DNA of 64,000 bases from Oxyruncus cristatus. Taxonomy: Eukaryota > Chordata > Aves > Passeriformes > Cotingidae. The translations under genes were made by a program, and so were the position numbers. Positions 10,801 to 25,800 of the stretch are shown here, piece after piece. Numbering within the stretch: the first letter of the stretch is position 1; every line of letters begins with the position of its first letter. Where the stretch lies: contig VXAY01005013.1 in assembly GCA_013399855.1 (NCBI GenBank), positions 99,261 to 163,260 on the forward strand. The letters run 5' to 3'. The notes under the pieces are model-generated. The model did not search any database, had not been told where the DNA came from, and saw nothing but the letters and a program-made list of their open reading frames with translations.

Positions 10801-13800
10801 GAAAAAGATTTACATTGAAAGAATCTTTAATAATAAACTGTTGCAGATCTGCCTACTTCCCCATGATTTATAATACAATAAACATCGGATTCTATTAAGT
10901 CTCATGCACTGAAGACACGCACTGAAAACCCGAGTATGAAAGCCCTCAATTCTTCCCTTCTCCAGGCCCATAATAGTGAAACGAGCATGGATAAATGTGC
11001 TAAGAGTATCTCTTTGCATCTTTTATAGCTTGTGTGTATCAATCTGTAAAGCTTATTAAGAAAGTCATTGCTATGCAAAGCAGCACCCAATGTCTTTCTC
11101 TTGCTTTTCAACAGCGCGCAGTGTTTAGCCAATAGGGCCGGGCCCCGGCCCCTCATTCCGCATTCATAACATGCAACATTTGCACAATGTGTATCTCAAA
11201 GGCTGCTGAATAGAAAGCCTTAATACTCATGTAAACAACTGCAAACCAATTACTTAATGAATCAGGCCCACACATAATGAGGTGCCAGACAAAGAGCTAT
11301 AAATGCATTTTTGCGCCCGAGCCTCCGCTTTAAAGTAAAATCCCTCAGCTGTAGTTTGGGCTTAACTGGCACATGATAATTATTGTCTGGGGGACATCAG
11401 AGGAGCCACGGTTTTTATTCCGGTCCAGCGGGGTCTGCGCCGGGGTCACTCATCAGCTCAGTGACAAAACGCGGCAAAGGAGAATTTATAAAGTGCCACG
11501 GCCGAGCTCGCAGGGATGTTTATTCTCAAGTAGTGGGTTTGAGACCACTTGTGAAAGCAATAAAGCCCGAGGAGTGGCTGCAGGGAGCCGGGGAAGCGCG
11601 GCATGGCCCGGCTGCAAACGTCTCTCCCTCTTCCTCCCTCCTTTGGCCGCTCTCCGGCTCCCCGGAACCGGGGCTGGGCACCCAAAGGCCAGGGGCTGTT
11701 CCCAAACCCCGTGTCGGGAAGGTTGCGCTGGCTTTGAGCCATTTAGAAAAGCCAACTCTAAGCAATTGTAAGAGATTTATTGTGGGTTCTTTTAAGGCAG
11801 CATCACCACGTATCGGCGCACGACGTGTGCTGCTGCCGAGCACCGAAAGGCCTGAAATTGCAGGGCAGAGGGAACGATTTGAAACCTATCACAAATAGGA
11901 ATTTGGAAAAAAAAAAAAAAAATAAAAATTAAAAAAAAAAGTGCAGCATCTGATCGAGTCAGAAGTGGCCGGAGGCACCGTTAGCCAGCAGTGCAGATAA
12001 CCATTGGAGAGGATTTTTTTTTTAAATAAGAAATATTTCGTTTTAAATTACACATTTTATTCAGATGCAGTGATCCTTTAAGCAAGTTCTCAGTGCCTGA
12101 TCCTGCTCTTCCTGCTGTTCCAGGCTTCAGGGAAGGGCCAACATTTAACATTTCAAAAACTCAGCTATAGGAGCACCCCTGTATTTTATAGCACGAGGTA
12201 GGATGATTTGGAACATCATTCTCATAGTCCCAAAAAATCTAAAAAAAGGAGGAAGTTGAACCTGAGATGATAAGAGCAAATCCCACACAAAAGCAGGAAC
12301 ACCATTCATCAATACTTGGTTACAGACTGTATTTACTGGGCTTGAATTGTAGAAACACTCTCACTTTTACACCAAGTGCAGAACTGGAACTGGTCTCACC
12401 CACAGCAGCCTAAAAAAACCTACAGGAATCTCCATGTCATGGACACGGGAGGGGTTCATGACCTGCCTGAAGGCTCTGCAGTCCCTTCCCCAGAGCCATC
12501 ACCGGCGGTTTCGCAGCGGGAGCCGCAGCACCCACGTGCTGGGCTGCTCCAACAGGGGCAGAGAAGGACCAAAAGCCTGGCCAGTGTTCCAGGAGCCAGC
12601 TGCATTATCCCCACTTTCTGCTGCTTCCCAAGTGCTGATTTGATCCCCGTCCCATGCCAGTGACAAGCACGAGGAGCATCCAACAGCACTGCCCACGGAC
12701 CCAAAGGTTAAAACACACGAACCACCTTTCCTCTCCGTTTTTAATCAAAGCAGCACACCCTGCACCCCTCAGGTGAATTAACGCCCTCTGTTTGAAGCAA
12801 GAAAGGCACGTTCTGAACACCCAGTATCAAATATAACCCCCCTGAGCCCACACTCTCAGTTACACCTGATTTACACCTCAGACACGCAGAGGAGAGCCCC
12901 ACCTCCTCCGTGCTGGCACACTTCGTCCCCTGCCTGCCCCTGTCCCGACTCCGAAAGCAGCTGGACACGCTCGGCTGTGGCTCACCGGGATGTCAGCTGA
13001 GCCTGAAACAAGGAACAGCAGCTGCCAGACCACACCTGGCAGCTTTGGCACAGAGGCAATTCCTGAGGTGTTCAAACTCTCTGTGTTCTGTTACATAAAC
13101 AGAAGCACAAACTCCAACCCAGGTTCAAGTTTAAAAAAATAAAAATAAATCAATTATGGGAGTGTTGGTGGTTTCCTGTCAGTGTTTCTCATGTTGTGAA
13201 AGCATTTCCAACATTCCAGATCCAACGCCTTTACCTGGAGAAGGGAAGGACTATTCCATCCGACGAAGAACTGGTTTCCGAACGCACCTCCCGGCTGTCG
13301 TTTGCTTTGGAACTGTCATCGGCCAGATCCCGACCTGCGCAGCAAAAACAGGAACTGTAAACACTCCAGTCCCAACAGCTGGATCCCAGCACAGGTTTTC
13401 CAAGGGATGCCGGAGCAGCCCCGCGCGTGCTGCGAGCGGAGCAGCAGCGATGGCAGCCGCCTCCAGAGCGTCCGCTCCTGACCGAGTGGAAATCAGCTAA
13501 AACCAGGGGAACATCACTCCCTCCCCAGCAATTAGGTTATGATGGGGATTCCTCCCAAACTCGGAAAGTTTTACACCTTCTGCCTCGTTTCAGAAACAGG
13601 AGCAAACACGGAGCTTCTCCTCAGAACTGTTCTGGATCATGGCAACTTTAAGCAAAACTTAAAGGATTTCTGGATTATTTTTACCCCCCCCTTTTTTTTT
13701 TTTTTTAATCCCCAAATTCCCATTTACTTTAATCAGAAGTAAGGTTATTTTTGTTCTCCTTCCCCTTAAATGTAGATTGTTTTGAAATGTTACAGTTCTT

Positions 13801-16800
13801 TCGATATTAATTTGATATCTCAGTGTTTTCAGCCATTCTCTTGAACTAGACAAATTACTAGACAATAATAAATAAATTCAATAAAAATTGGATTAGACAC
13901 GTCTTGGGATTTTTATGACTTAAAGGGCAAACCAAACAACTATTTCAAAGCCTTTGATCCACACTTTCCTTTCTTCCCTTTCCCCCCTGCTCTGTGGATC
14001 TCATTTCCATTCTGTGAAGTTTTATTTAAAGTAAAAAGGAAGAAGTAAATGGATGCGTTCACTGGAATCAGACAATTGCTCATCTTTATATTTGTTTCCA
14101 AAGCACATGATGCTCAAGCACAAATCCCACTTTAAAAGGTTGCTTTGCATACCTGCCGCTGTCTGCTTGGAAACGGGAAAGGTAGACCTCCAGGTTGCTG
14201 GTTTTCCCGGGAATACAGCTGTGGCCATGCACAGAGGAACCAGCCCCTCCACCCTCCTCACACTGACCCCTGCGCTTGCAGTCAAACACCAACAAATATG
14301 TCCCCATCCTTCAAATTAAATAAAGGGATAATATTCTCATCAACAATCCTCCACAGTACGATGCCCTCCTCCCTCAAGGAGACTCTGGGATGACCAGTGG
14401 ACTCGGGCAATCCCAGTGGAGCCAGCCATCCGGTGAGGAGGCTTTTAGAAGCTGCTGCCTCTGCTTAAAGAGGGAAGAATTCTCACACAGAATTCACAAC
14501 TCTAAAAAGCCTCTGGGGTCTTCTAGGAACTTCAGTGTCAAACACCCCCTCCTGGAAGGCATCACCCAGACTGACTGAAACCCAACATCCAGCCCGGTGC
14601 TGTGCCAAGGCAGCTCTGTCAGCCCCAGCAGCCACTGCCCGTGGCACAAGGAGGAACCTCCTCCATCACAGCAGTTGCAAATGGAAGATATCAAACGAGG
14701 GGAAAAGTTGGGCGAGACTTATTAATGCCTTTATTAGTGCACTCCAAGAGGAACCTCGGAACCTTTGAGCCTCCAGCTCAAAGAGGAGCCCACCGGGAAG
14801 GATGCGTGGGCGTGGGAAGAGCAGTGGCAGGATGATTGGCTCATTAAAGGTGGCCTAAAAAGGGAAGCAGACTCGGGTTGGTGCTCTTTCATGTTCCCCT
14901 ACGAGATATAAAGAAGGGCTCATTTTTTCTTCTTCAGAGGGCTTTTCCTCCTCGTTCCTGTATTGGACATTTTACACCTGGAGAGCAGCTGGAAGGTGAC
15001 ACACAGGCCGTTGTGAAAGCAAAGCCCAACGAGTGGAGCAGTTACACCCTTTTTATTCAAATCCTGTATAGCCCTAATGTCTGTTCAAATCAGAGACATA
15101 ATGATTTGAGAATCTGGTTTTGTTAAAGATTTAACAAGCCTGCCCCTTCAATAAAATCAGCAATTTCCTACTCATAAATGAGACTCTTAAACAGCCATCC
15201 AGCAAAACAAGAAATAATGGATTTTATCCTTTTTAATCTCACATTATTCACCTACCTCAGGAACAGCCAAAGAGCTGAACAATTTCTTTTGCGTGTCTTC
15301 CCTGATAAAAAACAAAGCATCCATGGAGGAGATGAGAAGGAGCCCAGATATCCCCCTGTATCCTCACATAACCTGGTATCAAAGGAGATGGCTGTTATCA
15401 GCCAACTCCTCTCCGGGCGAGACCGTGCACCAGATACCACCCTTTTAAAGCCAATTATCCCTGCACAGCCCTCCGTGAGCTCCGGACAGGGCCCTAGGAA
15501 CAAACCCACACTCGTGCTATGTGTTATGGTGCCCCCACACTCCAGCTGCCCACAGACAGGGCTTTTCAGAGCTCCCGTGGCCTGCTCCAGGTGGGAAGTG
15601 CTTGGCAGATCCCTGCCCAAGCCTCTGTGCAGAAGAGCTCCAGGTGAGGCCAGTCCTCCCACCCGTGGTTCCAGGTACCAGCCCAGGCTGTCCCTGAGGG
15701 ACACCCCACGCCCTAAAGCCCTTTCCCTACAGCCACCTCCTTCCTGCCCTACAGGCACTAAAGAACCAACACAAATACTTCAGTAAACAAATATTTTGTT
15801 TCTCTTTTTATGTAACAGAAATAAAAGAAGAATAAACCAAAACCCCAGAAGCATTCCTAAAGTGCCATCCTAAAGACCGCTTGGAAGCGCATCCACACGG
15901 CTCTCACAGCAAAGCCCATCAAAGCCTCAGAAGGCTTCTGGTATTTCAGACCAAAGCTTCAAGAACTCAGCAAATACTGTAAGAAAAAGAAAAAAAAAAA
16001 ACCACAAACCACCAAAATTTGTATCCCTTAAGCACAGAAAAGGTTGCACAGCAAAATAATCTTGTACGGCTGGACATCAAGCATCAGTTCAACTAAAACC
16101 CTGCAACGAGCTGTTCCAGCCCAAAAGCCACCTCGCAGAGACACAGCTTCTATTTTAGGCACAGAAAACTTCAGAGCTCTGGGGCCACAGCAAATAATGA
16201 TGATAAAAAGGAAAGGGCAGCCGGCTGGTAGGGAGGAGCGGGAGAAGATCACGGGATGAAGATGAATCGTGTCTGAAAGGAGCAACTTGGCTTTCAAGCA
16301 AGGTGTGAGAAGCCTCGTTCCTGGGGACAACGTGGCTGCAGAACAGCCAACACAGCACCCTCGGAAGGGCTGGATTTAAACTGGAGTTACTGGGTTTGGT
16401 TAAGGAGTTTATTGCCTTTCTGACACATAGGAAGCATCTGTGTTTGCATGCCTGCTCTGTGAGAGAGTGGGGAGAGGTCAGGGGGGGAATGATCACCAGG
16501 ACGTGGCTCCTGCCTGACTGACATGGAACAGCCCCCCGGGGTCTCTGGCAGGAAAACCTGCAATGGAGAATTCCCCAACACACTCATAGGCAACAGAGTG
16601 AGTGGCTAAAACCAGGACTGGCACATCATAAAACTCAGGGTGGGAAGAAGCAAACAGAACCCACTGGCAGCTACAGAGATCCAAACCTGGGAGCTGGAAT
16701 TCTCCTTGGGAATATCAGTGATGGCACTGGCTGGAGGGAGCCCCAGCAAGTGCTGCAGGAGCAGCTGAGGACACACATGGCCAAACACCACGGTGTGAGG

Positions 16801-19800
16801 GAGCTGGGCAGAGAGACAGAGCAGGGTAAAGCCTTACTGCCCAAAATTCGTGCTATCAGGCAGTTTTGGTCCAGGAGGCACAGCCACGGCTCCTGGCTGG
16901 CACAGGCACAGCTCCCGGCCAGCAGGGCTCTGCCCCACGCTTGTCCTAACGATCCACAGCCAGCTCCTCGAGGACAGAACCAAACCAGCAACACGGGCAG
17001 TTTGCCTAATAATTACTGGATCTTCCCCACAGAGACTGACCCCATAACACCGGTATCGGCCCCCAAAGGCTCAACCATTCACACGGTCTAAGTGTGTGAC
17101 GTGGTTACAAGGAATCAGCCAGGCCCCGCTGTTCTCCACCTCGGTCTGTGCCGACGCCAGCTGGACTCTCTGACCTGACGTTTCGTCTCCGCGCTCGGTG
17201 GGCAGCGGCTGAAGTTACCTGCTGTGGGTGGCCCCGCAGCACCACGGTCTGACCAGACAACCAAGCTGAGTGCTGGGCTCGAGGTTAACATGCAGTCACC
17301 CCTTCTACCTGTAATAGGAATCTTTTCCACTGCACCTTCTTCCTCGCCCTCATCTTCACACGAGCTTGTGACTCCTGGATGTGAACACGCCATAACGAAA
17401 CCGTTTCAAAGCGGCGGCGATCAGACTGGTTTGTTTGCTTTCAAGCCCTACTCCCTTTAATTTCTCACTTCTGTTATCTCTTGTTTATTGATCTAAACTA
17501 TCCATTACCGCTCCTAAAAGCGGCGCCCACTGGGAACTTGCCTCCTGCCACAGCCGCCCTGCCTCTCTGTAGCTTCCCCAGACAAGGACAAGCCAACCAA
17601 ACATCTTAAAAGAACTGGAGACCCGATGGGATTTGGGAAACAGCAAACCCGCAGCAGTGCTGCACTCCCGTCCATCAGCAGCAGTGGGGATCACACCCAC
17701 CGTGGAAATTAGCTTAAATCGGAGTCTGTGCCACCTCTGCAAATAACAGTTGCATGAATTCAGGAGACTTGAAGCAGCGTGTTTGCATTTGCTGTGTAAA
17801 GAGCACGGCAGCCTAATTGCCTGTCTGTGCCCAGCCTCGGATGGAAGGGATGCTCCGAGGGCAGAGAGAGTGAGCTGCCGTCACTGGGCTGATATATTCC
17901 TTCCTTAGCTACAGAAATTAACTGGATTTCCAGGCACCTTCACCTCCTGAGCTGGAAAATAGCCCCGCACGCTTCCCCCACCATGAACCCTTTTGTTTTT
18001 GGGAAGTCCTTCTTCAGCCTGGCTTAGTAACAAAAGGCAGCAAGTACATCCTCCAGTTTCTAAACAGGACGTGCTCTGTAAACACAGGCACACCCACAGA
18101 TCCCTTTTACAGGACACAGGGCTTGGCTTTTTAACTCCTGAAGAAAGTCACACCACCACAGGTATCACCAATTTTGGGAAGTAACCAGAATGACACACGA
18201 TACTGAGATATTTAGGAAAATCCCCCAAATCTACTACAAATCTACTACCTGAATTTGCCAGTGGCTATAGCACAGGCCCCTGTGGATTTGGGCAGAACAC
18301 ACCCATGTGCAGAGCAGGAACCTGGGGCACAGGGCCAGACCTGAGACACCCCTTACCTGGTTCTCCCGTGCTGGTGAGCCAGGCAGTGCGTTCCGCCTGC
18401 TCCCCTTCCCCGCCGTCTGTCGGGATCGACGGCAAACTGCAGGATGACTCTTCACCCTGGACAGGTGACCTGTCCCCATGTTCTCCTGGAAGGGCCTCTC
18501 TCAGCACCGGCAGAGCCTGCGGCATTAAAACCAAAAGCAGCCACAGCCCGTTATTCTCCACCCGGAGCGTTTCCCGACACACCTTCAGGCTGGTCTGTCC
18601 TTCCCAGGGAAATCTGCTTCCAGGGGGTTTCTGTTACATGTCAAATTCCCTTACTTGCAGGGTGTTCCTCTGGCATTTGTTTTGGGACACAAAATGTGGA
18701 CTTGAGCCTGTGAAATCTACTCGATGTTTTGCTTCAACTCAGCGTTTAGTAAACAGTTGTTTAACACCACAATAAGCCTCTGGTGCTGAGGAGGAACCTC
18801 AGAGAACTCCAGGTTTTGTAACTGATTTCTAGCCAAACCGTTTTGGATTCAGGAGAAAGTTTCATTGTCCTGCATCTGCTCCCTCCTCACTGATCTGACA
18901 GTGAGTTAGAGCAGAAGACAGAGTTCAGAGATCAGAGACAAAGAAGGTGGACCTGCTGCTGGTCATCACCAACCTTCCGGGGACCAGAGCTGCTGACAGG
19001 GATGGAGCTGACAGACTCAACAGCTCTACTTGTGTATCAGGAGCTCAAAGGGCCCTTTCTGCACCTTCCCCTGCAGCCCAGCTGTGCAGCACGAGCACCC
19101 AGTGGGGCTCCCAGAACACCGTAAAGCCCTTAGGGAAAGAAGTCACCACCATGGGCCAAAACCAGGAATTACAAGGTGCGGGTGCCCACCTGGCTGTCCT
19201 GCACCTCCTCGCCCGAAGCCAGCAGGCTGTCAGACATCTCTGCCGCTCCCTCCGGGGCCCGAGCCCGCTGCTGTTCCCGGAACAGGGAATGGTGGCTCAG
19301 GTGACTCTGCAGCACATCCGTGTCCCTGAGGAAGAAAACCGGCACCGTCAGTGGGACACCCCACACGCACGAGACTCACTGGGCTGGACAAGGGGGTCAA
19401 CACGTGGTGGGAAAAGCCATCACACATTTGTCAGTGAGCATTTCTGAATTAAGAAGTGGTATTTAAAGTGGAAACTGTAAGAAGCCGCCTGTGACTTCCG
19501 CAAGTGTGAGGAAGTCGGGCAGGGGTGACCTTCATCATGATGTGTGTCCCTGTCCTGAGGCTCAGAACCCAGACACCCCTCACCCTTCCTGCATCCCTAT
19601 CTCAGCCCTGAGGCCTCGCTCCACAGGGCACAGCTGCACCCACCGCCCCAGCCTTGCCTTTTAACATAGAAAATCCCAGTACTGCAACCTCGCTCGCTGA
19701 AGACGTTTGTTTTTCCAGTTGCTCCAGTGAAGTTTCACAGAGGAGTGAATTTCCAATTAACTCCACAAGTGTTTGTCCCTAAGAAACCATTCAGGAGACA

Positions 19801-22800
19801 CGACAAGGTATTAGTGCTGGCAGGCGTATCAGCCTCGGCAGGAGAGCCAGGTATCGTCGGAGAGCCCCTCCTTCAGCGCTCAGAGTGCCCCGATCCCGCC
19901 GGCACTTGAGCACCGCAGAGCCTGCAACGGGGCGGGGGGGGGAAGGTCTAGACAGGAGCTAAGCAAGACAGAATGGAAATTGTTTTCATTCCTGCGCTAA
20001 AGAGACTGAAAACAACCCCAACTAATTCTTGCTTGGCCTTGTGGCGTGTGCACCGGGGAAAAAAAAAAAAGCCAACACTCTGAGTAACTGCACTTCGCTG
20101 TTTTTAAAGGCCACGTGCACCTTCTGTCTCGCAGAAAAAATAAAACTGCTTCTCAAAATCGTGTTTTCTGCCCGTACGTGCCCGAGACTCGCGTTGCAGA
20201 TCACAGGAGCGACTGCCTGAGAAGGCTCTGGAGTTACTACTGTGTTTCCCTGCCTCGGGAGGGCCGGGATGCCCTGCCAGCATCCCAGGATGGTCAAACA
20301 GGGCTTGGAGCCACCCGAGGTGCACAAGTATTGTAAATGCATTCCCATTGCACTCCTTGGAAAAAAACACCCTCGTCTGAGCTTTTCAAAGCAAACAGCA
20401 AAACCACATTGCCTGAGCTGTGCAGGAAGGGGGGAAAAAAAAAAAGGCACATGAGCAAACAAATCATCAAAAAATCAGCCCGGGCTGAGATGCCACATGG
20501 AAGTTACCCCTGTGCCAAGCAGTTTAATTCCTTCACCTCCACAGTCGAAACAAATCTGGTGACCACCTACAGGTATGGGGACAGCCCGGGGACCTCAGAG
20601 GGTTTTGATGAGGCTGCACCTCTATAATGATGCAAATGAGGACTTAACCATTGAAACAATGCAGCGGCTAATCCTGGAACGGGGGGTGTAAATGGCTATT
20701 CAGGGCCCCGGCTGCCGCTTTGTGGGGCTCCCAGCCCAGGTCTGGCCAGCGATGAACACCCCAGCTGGGGCACGAGGGAGTTTTAGGTCTCTGCGCCGTG
20801 AGCAGGAGCTGACAGGGCTCCACCGCTAACCCCGGCTCGCCCTGCCCCGGGGGAGCAGCTCCCAGCACAAAAACTTGCATCGTCGTCGCGCTCGTGTCGA
20901 GCTGTACCCGAAGTTGTGCTTTCCCTCCGAGTGTTGGGCAACAGGGAACAATTAAGCGGGAGCTGCCGTGCCTTTAGTCGAGTTTCCTAGACATTTAATA
21001 AGCAAAACAATACCCGGGAGATCACATAGGCCGTTAAACAGTGCTTTCTCTTTTCCCCCAGCCTCACAGACCCTGTATTCCAGCGGCAGGCTCGTTTCCC
21101 ATTGTTTTCCTCCCGCTGGGTGGTCCTTCCAGGGTGCCACTCGAGAGGGATACAATAATAAAAAGGGAAGGGGAAGGAAGGGACACCAACATAAAGAAAA
21201 ACAAAATGTATGACAATCTGCAGCAGGCTACGGATCAGAGGTCAGCAAACAAGAGGTCCTTCTCTTTTACAGGTTGCTTCCTGGAAACAGTCTGATTAAG
21301 CTGACAGCTTGAATTATGTGTTACATTTTGTAATGCACAATCCATCTGTGCTAAGTCCTCCTCAATGCAGCTGAAGCAGCACTGGCATAAGCTCTGCCTT
21401 TTTCCACCCCCTCAGCAGAGCCCTTAAAATAGTCATCATCTTTCTCCACACTAATTCTCAGAGACCCTCTCCCCCAGCCTCTCCCCCCTGCCCGGGTTTA
21501 AGCCTCAAAGAAAGGGCTGGGTGCTGTAAGGAATGGTAAGAGGACACAGAGCCTTTCCCCTCGGATCAGCAGATCCGACCGAGGGAGGCCTGGAGCTGTC
21601 GGGAAGGGGAGTCCCGGTGCCTTCACAAGCCCAACAAGCCCCCACATGGTGGAGGCTGATTATGAGAAAACAAAGCCCAGGCTCACGTGGGTCTGGTTGT
21701 GAAAACATCCAGATGTTGTCGGGATAACCACTCCTTTAGCTGGGGAAGGCACCTGGAAATGAGGCTGAACTCATCCAGAGGTAACACCTGACCTGCCAAC
21801 TCTTAACCGTGGGGAAAAAAAAAAAAAAACAAAAAAACAAAATTCCTTAAGAACAAAGACTGGCATCTCTGCAGTAAGACAGGAGAGGCATTTGCTCCAA
21901 GGATCAAAACTTGTGACTTCCTGGCACACAACAAGGATTCTGGTTTGCCTCTGCAGTCAGCCGTGGTCTCTGCTCCTCTCAAGGCCATCCCTTGTACTCA
22001 TTTCAGGTAACTCCCCAAAAGTGCCAGGAGAGGGAACAGTGCTTCCTCTGGATGCCACAGCAACAACACTGCTGCAGTGGGAGAGCCCAGGTTGCGGATA
22101 TTTTGACTTAAGACAGCAAATGCACAGCGTTTGGCATCATGTCAGCACGTTTCTTCAGCCAGCGCAGGAATTTTGCAAGGGGCTGGAGTCACCGAGGTTG
22201 TGAATCCGAGCCGTGATGAACTCTGACCAAAGAAAGCTGCATTCTCATAGTCTGTGCAACTTATACAACTGAAATTCATGTACTAATCACCTGGAAGCTT
22301 TTCCACGAGTTCTCTAGCTCATTGATTACTCTGCAAGGCTTGAGGCTGCACTCTGAATTTTGGGTGCCTTGGAAAGCCCACCTGGCCAGAAGCACAGGGG
22401 AGCTACTGCTCCTCCCTCCACGAGATCCTCCACTCCTGCCAGTTTATCTGCCTTTTAATTTTCAGGTAAAACAAATTAAAACCTCTATCTGTGCTGCAGA
22501 AACAGCCAGCAGGGGTGACCCCGCTCCCCTGGCCTTGAGAAGGCAGCTTTCAGCTTGGCAGAACGGGGAGGGAGCCTCGGCGCCGTGGTTTCAGCCGTGC
22601 CCCGGGGACAGAGCGGTGAACCCTCGTGTGCGATTTCCCCGGGCTCATCAGCCGCGGAACAGCGAGGCCTCACCGCGGGGAGAACACAAGGTTAAACTGC
22701 GGTGCTCAGCTCCCACTCCTCCGGCAGAGAGCTGCACTCCCCCAGCGCTGCCGTGATTAACAGGTGTGATACAAAGGAAACACTGCCTAAAAGCTATTTA

Positions 22801-25800
22801 CATGTAAATTAGGCCACGTTTCCATAGCAAGCAACAGCCTGATGCAAATGCGAAATGATAAAGTTACAGAAGTGCCTGTTTCTACTCAGCTGTCATCTAC
22901 TGACACTCCAGCTAATCCTGACGTCAGCACCGAGACCACACGGCCAGGAATGCTGGGGGAATAGGTGCACGGAACAGGTTTAAAAGCTGCGAGCAACCAA
23001 GGTGGAAAAACTCAACCAAGTGGCAGAAGAGGAGGATTCGTTCCCCAGGAGCACTTTACCCCTGTTCTCCGGGATAAAAGCACTGGTTTCCTCTGCATGT
23101 GGTTGCTGCCCAGTGTCCCACTAAAACCCCAGGGGGGACCCGAGAAGGGGTGACACTGGTTGGCACAGGACACGGGGAGGGACCTGGGCCAGCCCCAGGG
23201 ACCATCTCATGGTGAGCACAGCCCTGCTGGGATGGGGATGCGCTTCCCTGTCTCAGGAGGGCGTTGCAAGGCCGAAAATCGGGCTGTGATGGATGTCACA
23301 GTCGCTGCTCTGGCACTGCAGTCCTTGGCCACACAACCCCACCACTGTCACACGGCACCAGAGGACAGCTGTGGGGCTGCACTGCACTGTCCTTGTTTCT
23401 CTTTTTCTGTTTCCAGACAAACAGTTGAAAAGCTGAACCAACTGGAAGTTCCAGTGCACACAAAACAGGCTGTTCAGTAAGTGACAAGTACTTGCCATAC
23501 AGAGCCACTGGGGTAACATTTGTGTTCATTTAAAGAACAGCTATTGCATTTTAACAACAAACACCCTTCACTCGGCCAGCTCTGACCCCAGGGAGGGACC
23601 TGAAGCCACTGAGCCCCCAGTTCCTGCAGGACAGGTGAGAACTTGGCCCACCTGTGTGGGCTTTAGTGCCCTGAGCAGCCCGGCTGATCCGCAGCCTCTG
23701 GAGCACGGACAGTGAGTGAGCAGAGAGAAAACAGGGAAGGCTGTACCTGTGTGGTGCTGAGCTGTCTGAGGGCTCCTCCTGTGCTGGGGGGCAGCTCAGT
23801 GGGGGCAGTGGGGAGCCCTCCACAGCCTGGGCGTCCCCGTCTCGCTCCTGCTGCACGCTGGGAGTGCTCGGTGTCACCCCCTCCTCGGGGCGGGGGGACA
23901 TCAGGAGCTCTGCACTGCTCTCCTCTGTACCAGTCCACCAGTTACTCAGGACAGACTTTGATCCTGTGATAATGAACCAAAAAAAAAGAGGAATTCATTA
24001 TTCTTCCCAAAACATCAGCAGGACCAAGGACTCTATCCTAGTGTAGGAAATGAAACCAAGGTTCCCCACACTTTTTGTTCATCCCTGGATGAACAGTGTC
24101 CCTGTGTCCCCTCACACACGTGAGGGAGCATCCATCCAGCCCCATGTCCTTCCACACTCCTCTCACAAGGGGGAGTCTGGGGAGGCTCCAGCCCTTGGGG
24201 TTTGGGGCCAAACCTGGCACTCCTCAAAAACCACCCTGGCACAGAGACCAACTACCAGACCAAATCAGCTCTGGAGGAATAATCAAACAGAGAAGCTGGA
24301 AAAAGCTTTTCTCAGGGGCAAAAGGTGCACCCCAGGAGGCTCCAGCTGTTGCCAGCGTTAAAACCTTGCAGCGGAACACACGCCCAGAGGCTCCCAGACT
24401 CTGCAGTTCATTGTCTGCTCCTGCTGCCATACCTGGAACACTTCCCTGCAGCTGTCCCTCCTTGGGGGTGGCTGGTGTGGGATCAGGAGCTGAGGAGATG
24501 AGCTGCTCAGAGCCCTCCTTGCTGGCAGCCAGGTCCCCGTGTCCCGCTGCTCCCTCCACCGATCCCTCAGTCTCTCCTCCGGTGCTCCAGCTCTCGGCAC
24601 CAAGTCCCTCATGGAATGGGGGCTGGGGAGGTTCCTGCTGCATTCCCAAACCTCCTGTGGCTGAGAGAGCTGGAGTGGAGCAGCCCAGGAAGGCTGCTGC
24701 TGGATGGTCCTGTTCCCTTGGCACAGCTGTCTCGGTGCCAACTGCTGCCTGTGGCACCTGAAACACACAAGTGGGACGTGGCTGAAGGAGACAACTGGGG
24801 AGCCTGTTGCCAGCAGAGCTTCTAGAGGATGGCATACTGGGTTCTGGAGAGAGAACTATCACAGCATTCACGTGTTTGCCACAGCATTACTATGGCACAA
24901 GCCCTCGGCATGCACTCCGTGCATCCCAGTGTGCAAGTGAGAGCCCAGAGCTCAGCTGAGCCAAACCAACCTGTGGCAGAAGCTCACTGCACCCCCAACC
25001 CACCAAAGCACACAAAGGACTCCAGCTCATCTAAACTGGGCAGGACTGGTTTTCACACAGAGTCAGACCTTGAAGATCCCCTCTGCTCCTGCCTGGCTGT
25101 TAGACCACAGCACAGAGGAAGGTCAGCTCCTCAGCTCAGACCACGGCAGTGGCGCTGCCTTTCCCTCTTGGGGCACCGACCAGACACATTTTCAATGGCC
25201 CTTCCCTCCAAGAACTGTTGAACTTGCACAAAAAAAAAACAGGTCCAGGAGTACAACCACTCTGTTGCTAAATCCCAGTGTTGTAGCACTTGCCTCTTTC
25301 TCTTTGCAACCCTACTCAATCAGGACAATTTAGGAGGAGTGGCCACCGCCACGGCCACTACTGTAGGGTCACCCCCAGTTTATGCAAAGCCAAAATTAGC
25401 CTTCGTAATGCCATTGTTCACACTAAGCAGGGCTTCCTTTCCAGCCCCAAATCCCAGCAGGACAATTTACAGTCACCTCCACACCTCTCCCCTCTCTTTC
25501 ACTGCCTGACCTCTCCCTCCCACACAAAGTCAGCTGCCGAGCCCAGCTGAAAGGAAACAAAGGCATCTTGTCTGGTCTGTGACCAAGGTTCCTTAAAAAA
25601 AAAGCTCAAATTCCACGTAACAAGAAGCAGAACAAAAAGCCATGAAGTTATTTTAAGAAGAAGCAAAGGTTTGCTACTCAGATTAAGTTCACAGCTTATT
25701 CCATCACCACTGCTCTCAGGTTCCTCCTAATTAATTAGCTGGTGCTTTCAAATGCCTCCTGCCAGTCCTGCATGGCTTTGGCAGCTCCTGGATGCAGTGT

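Larger units (their letters stand above)
6434..13234 (-). other. KIZ intron 11 (largest intron, 6.8 kb)
   Basis: Contains a GC-rich island (10430-10645) flanked by AT-rich candidate regulatory blocks, described separately. A long minus-strand open frame at 7371-8054 has no splice or homology support and is treated as chance. Confidence 0.6.

Noticed and set aside
15940..15990. Polypyrimidine tract plus tcttacag on the minus strand in intron 10
   Set aside because: The frame compatible with exon 10 stops after 15 codons, and exon 10 joins exon 11 in phase.
17700..17750. Pseudo-exon with tatttgcag acceptor and gtgggt donor
   Set aside because: In-frame TAA in the required phase.
24096..24761. 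221-codon plus-strand frame
   Set aside because: It is the antisense shadow of KIZ exon 6 in GC-rich sequence.
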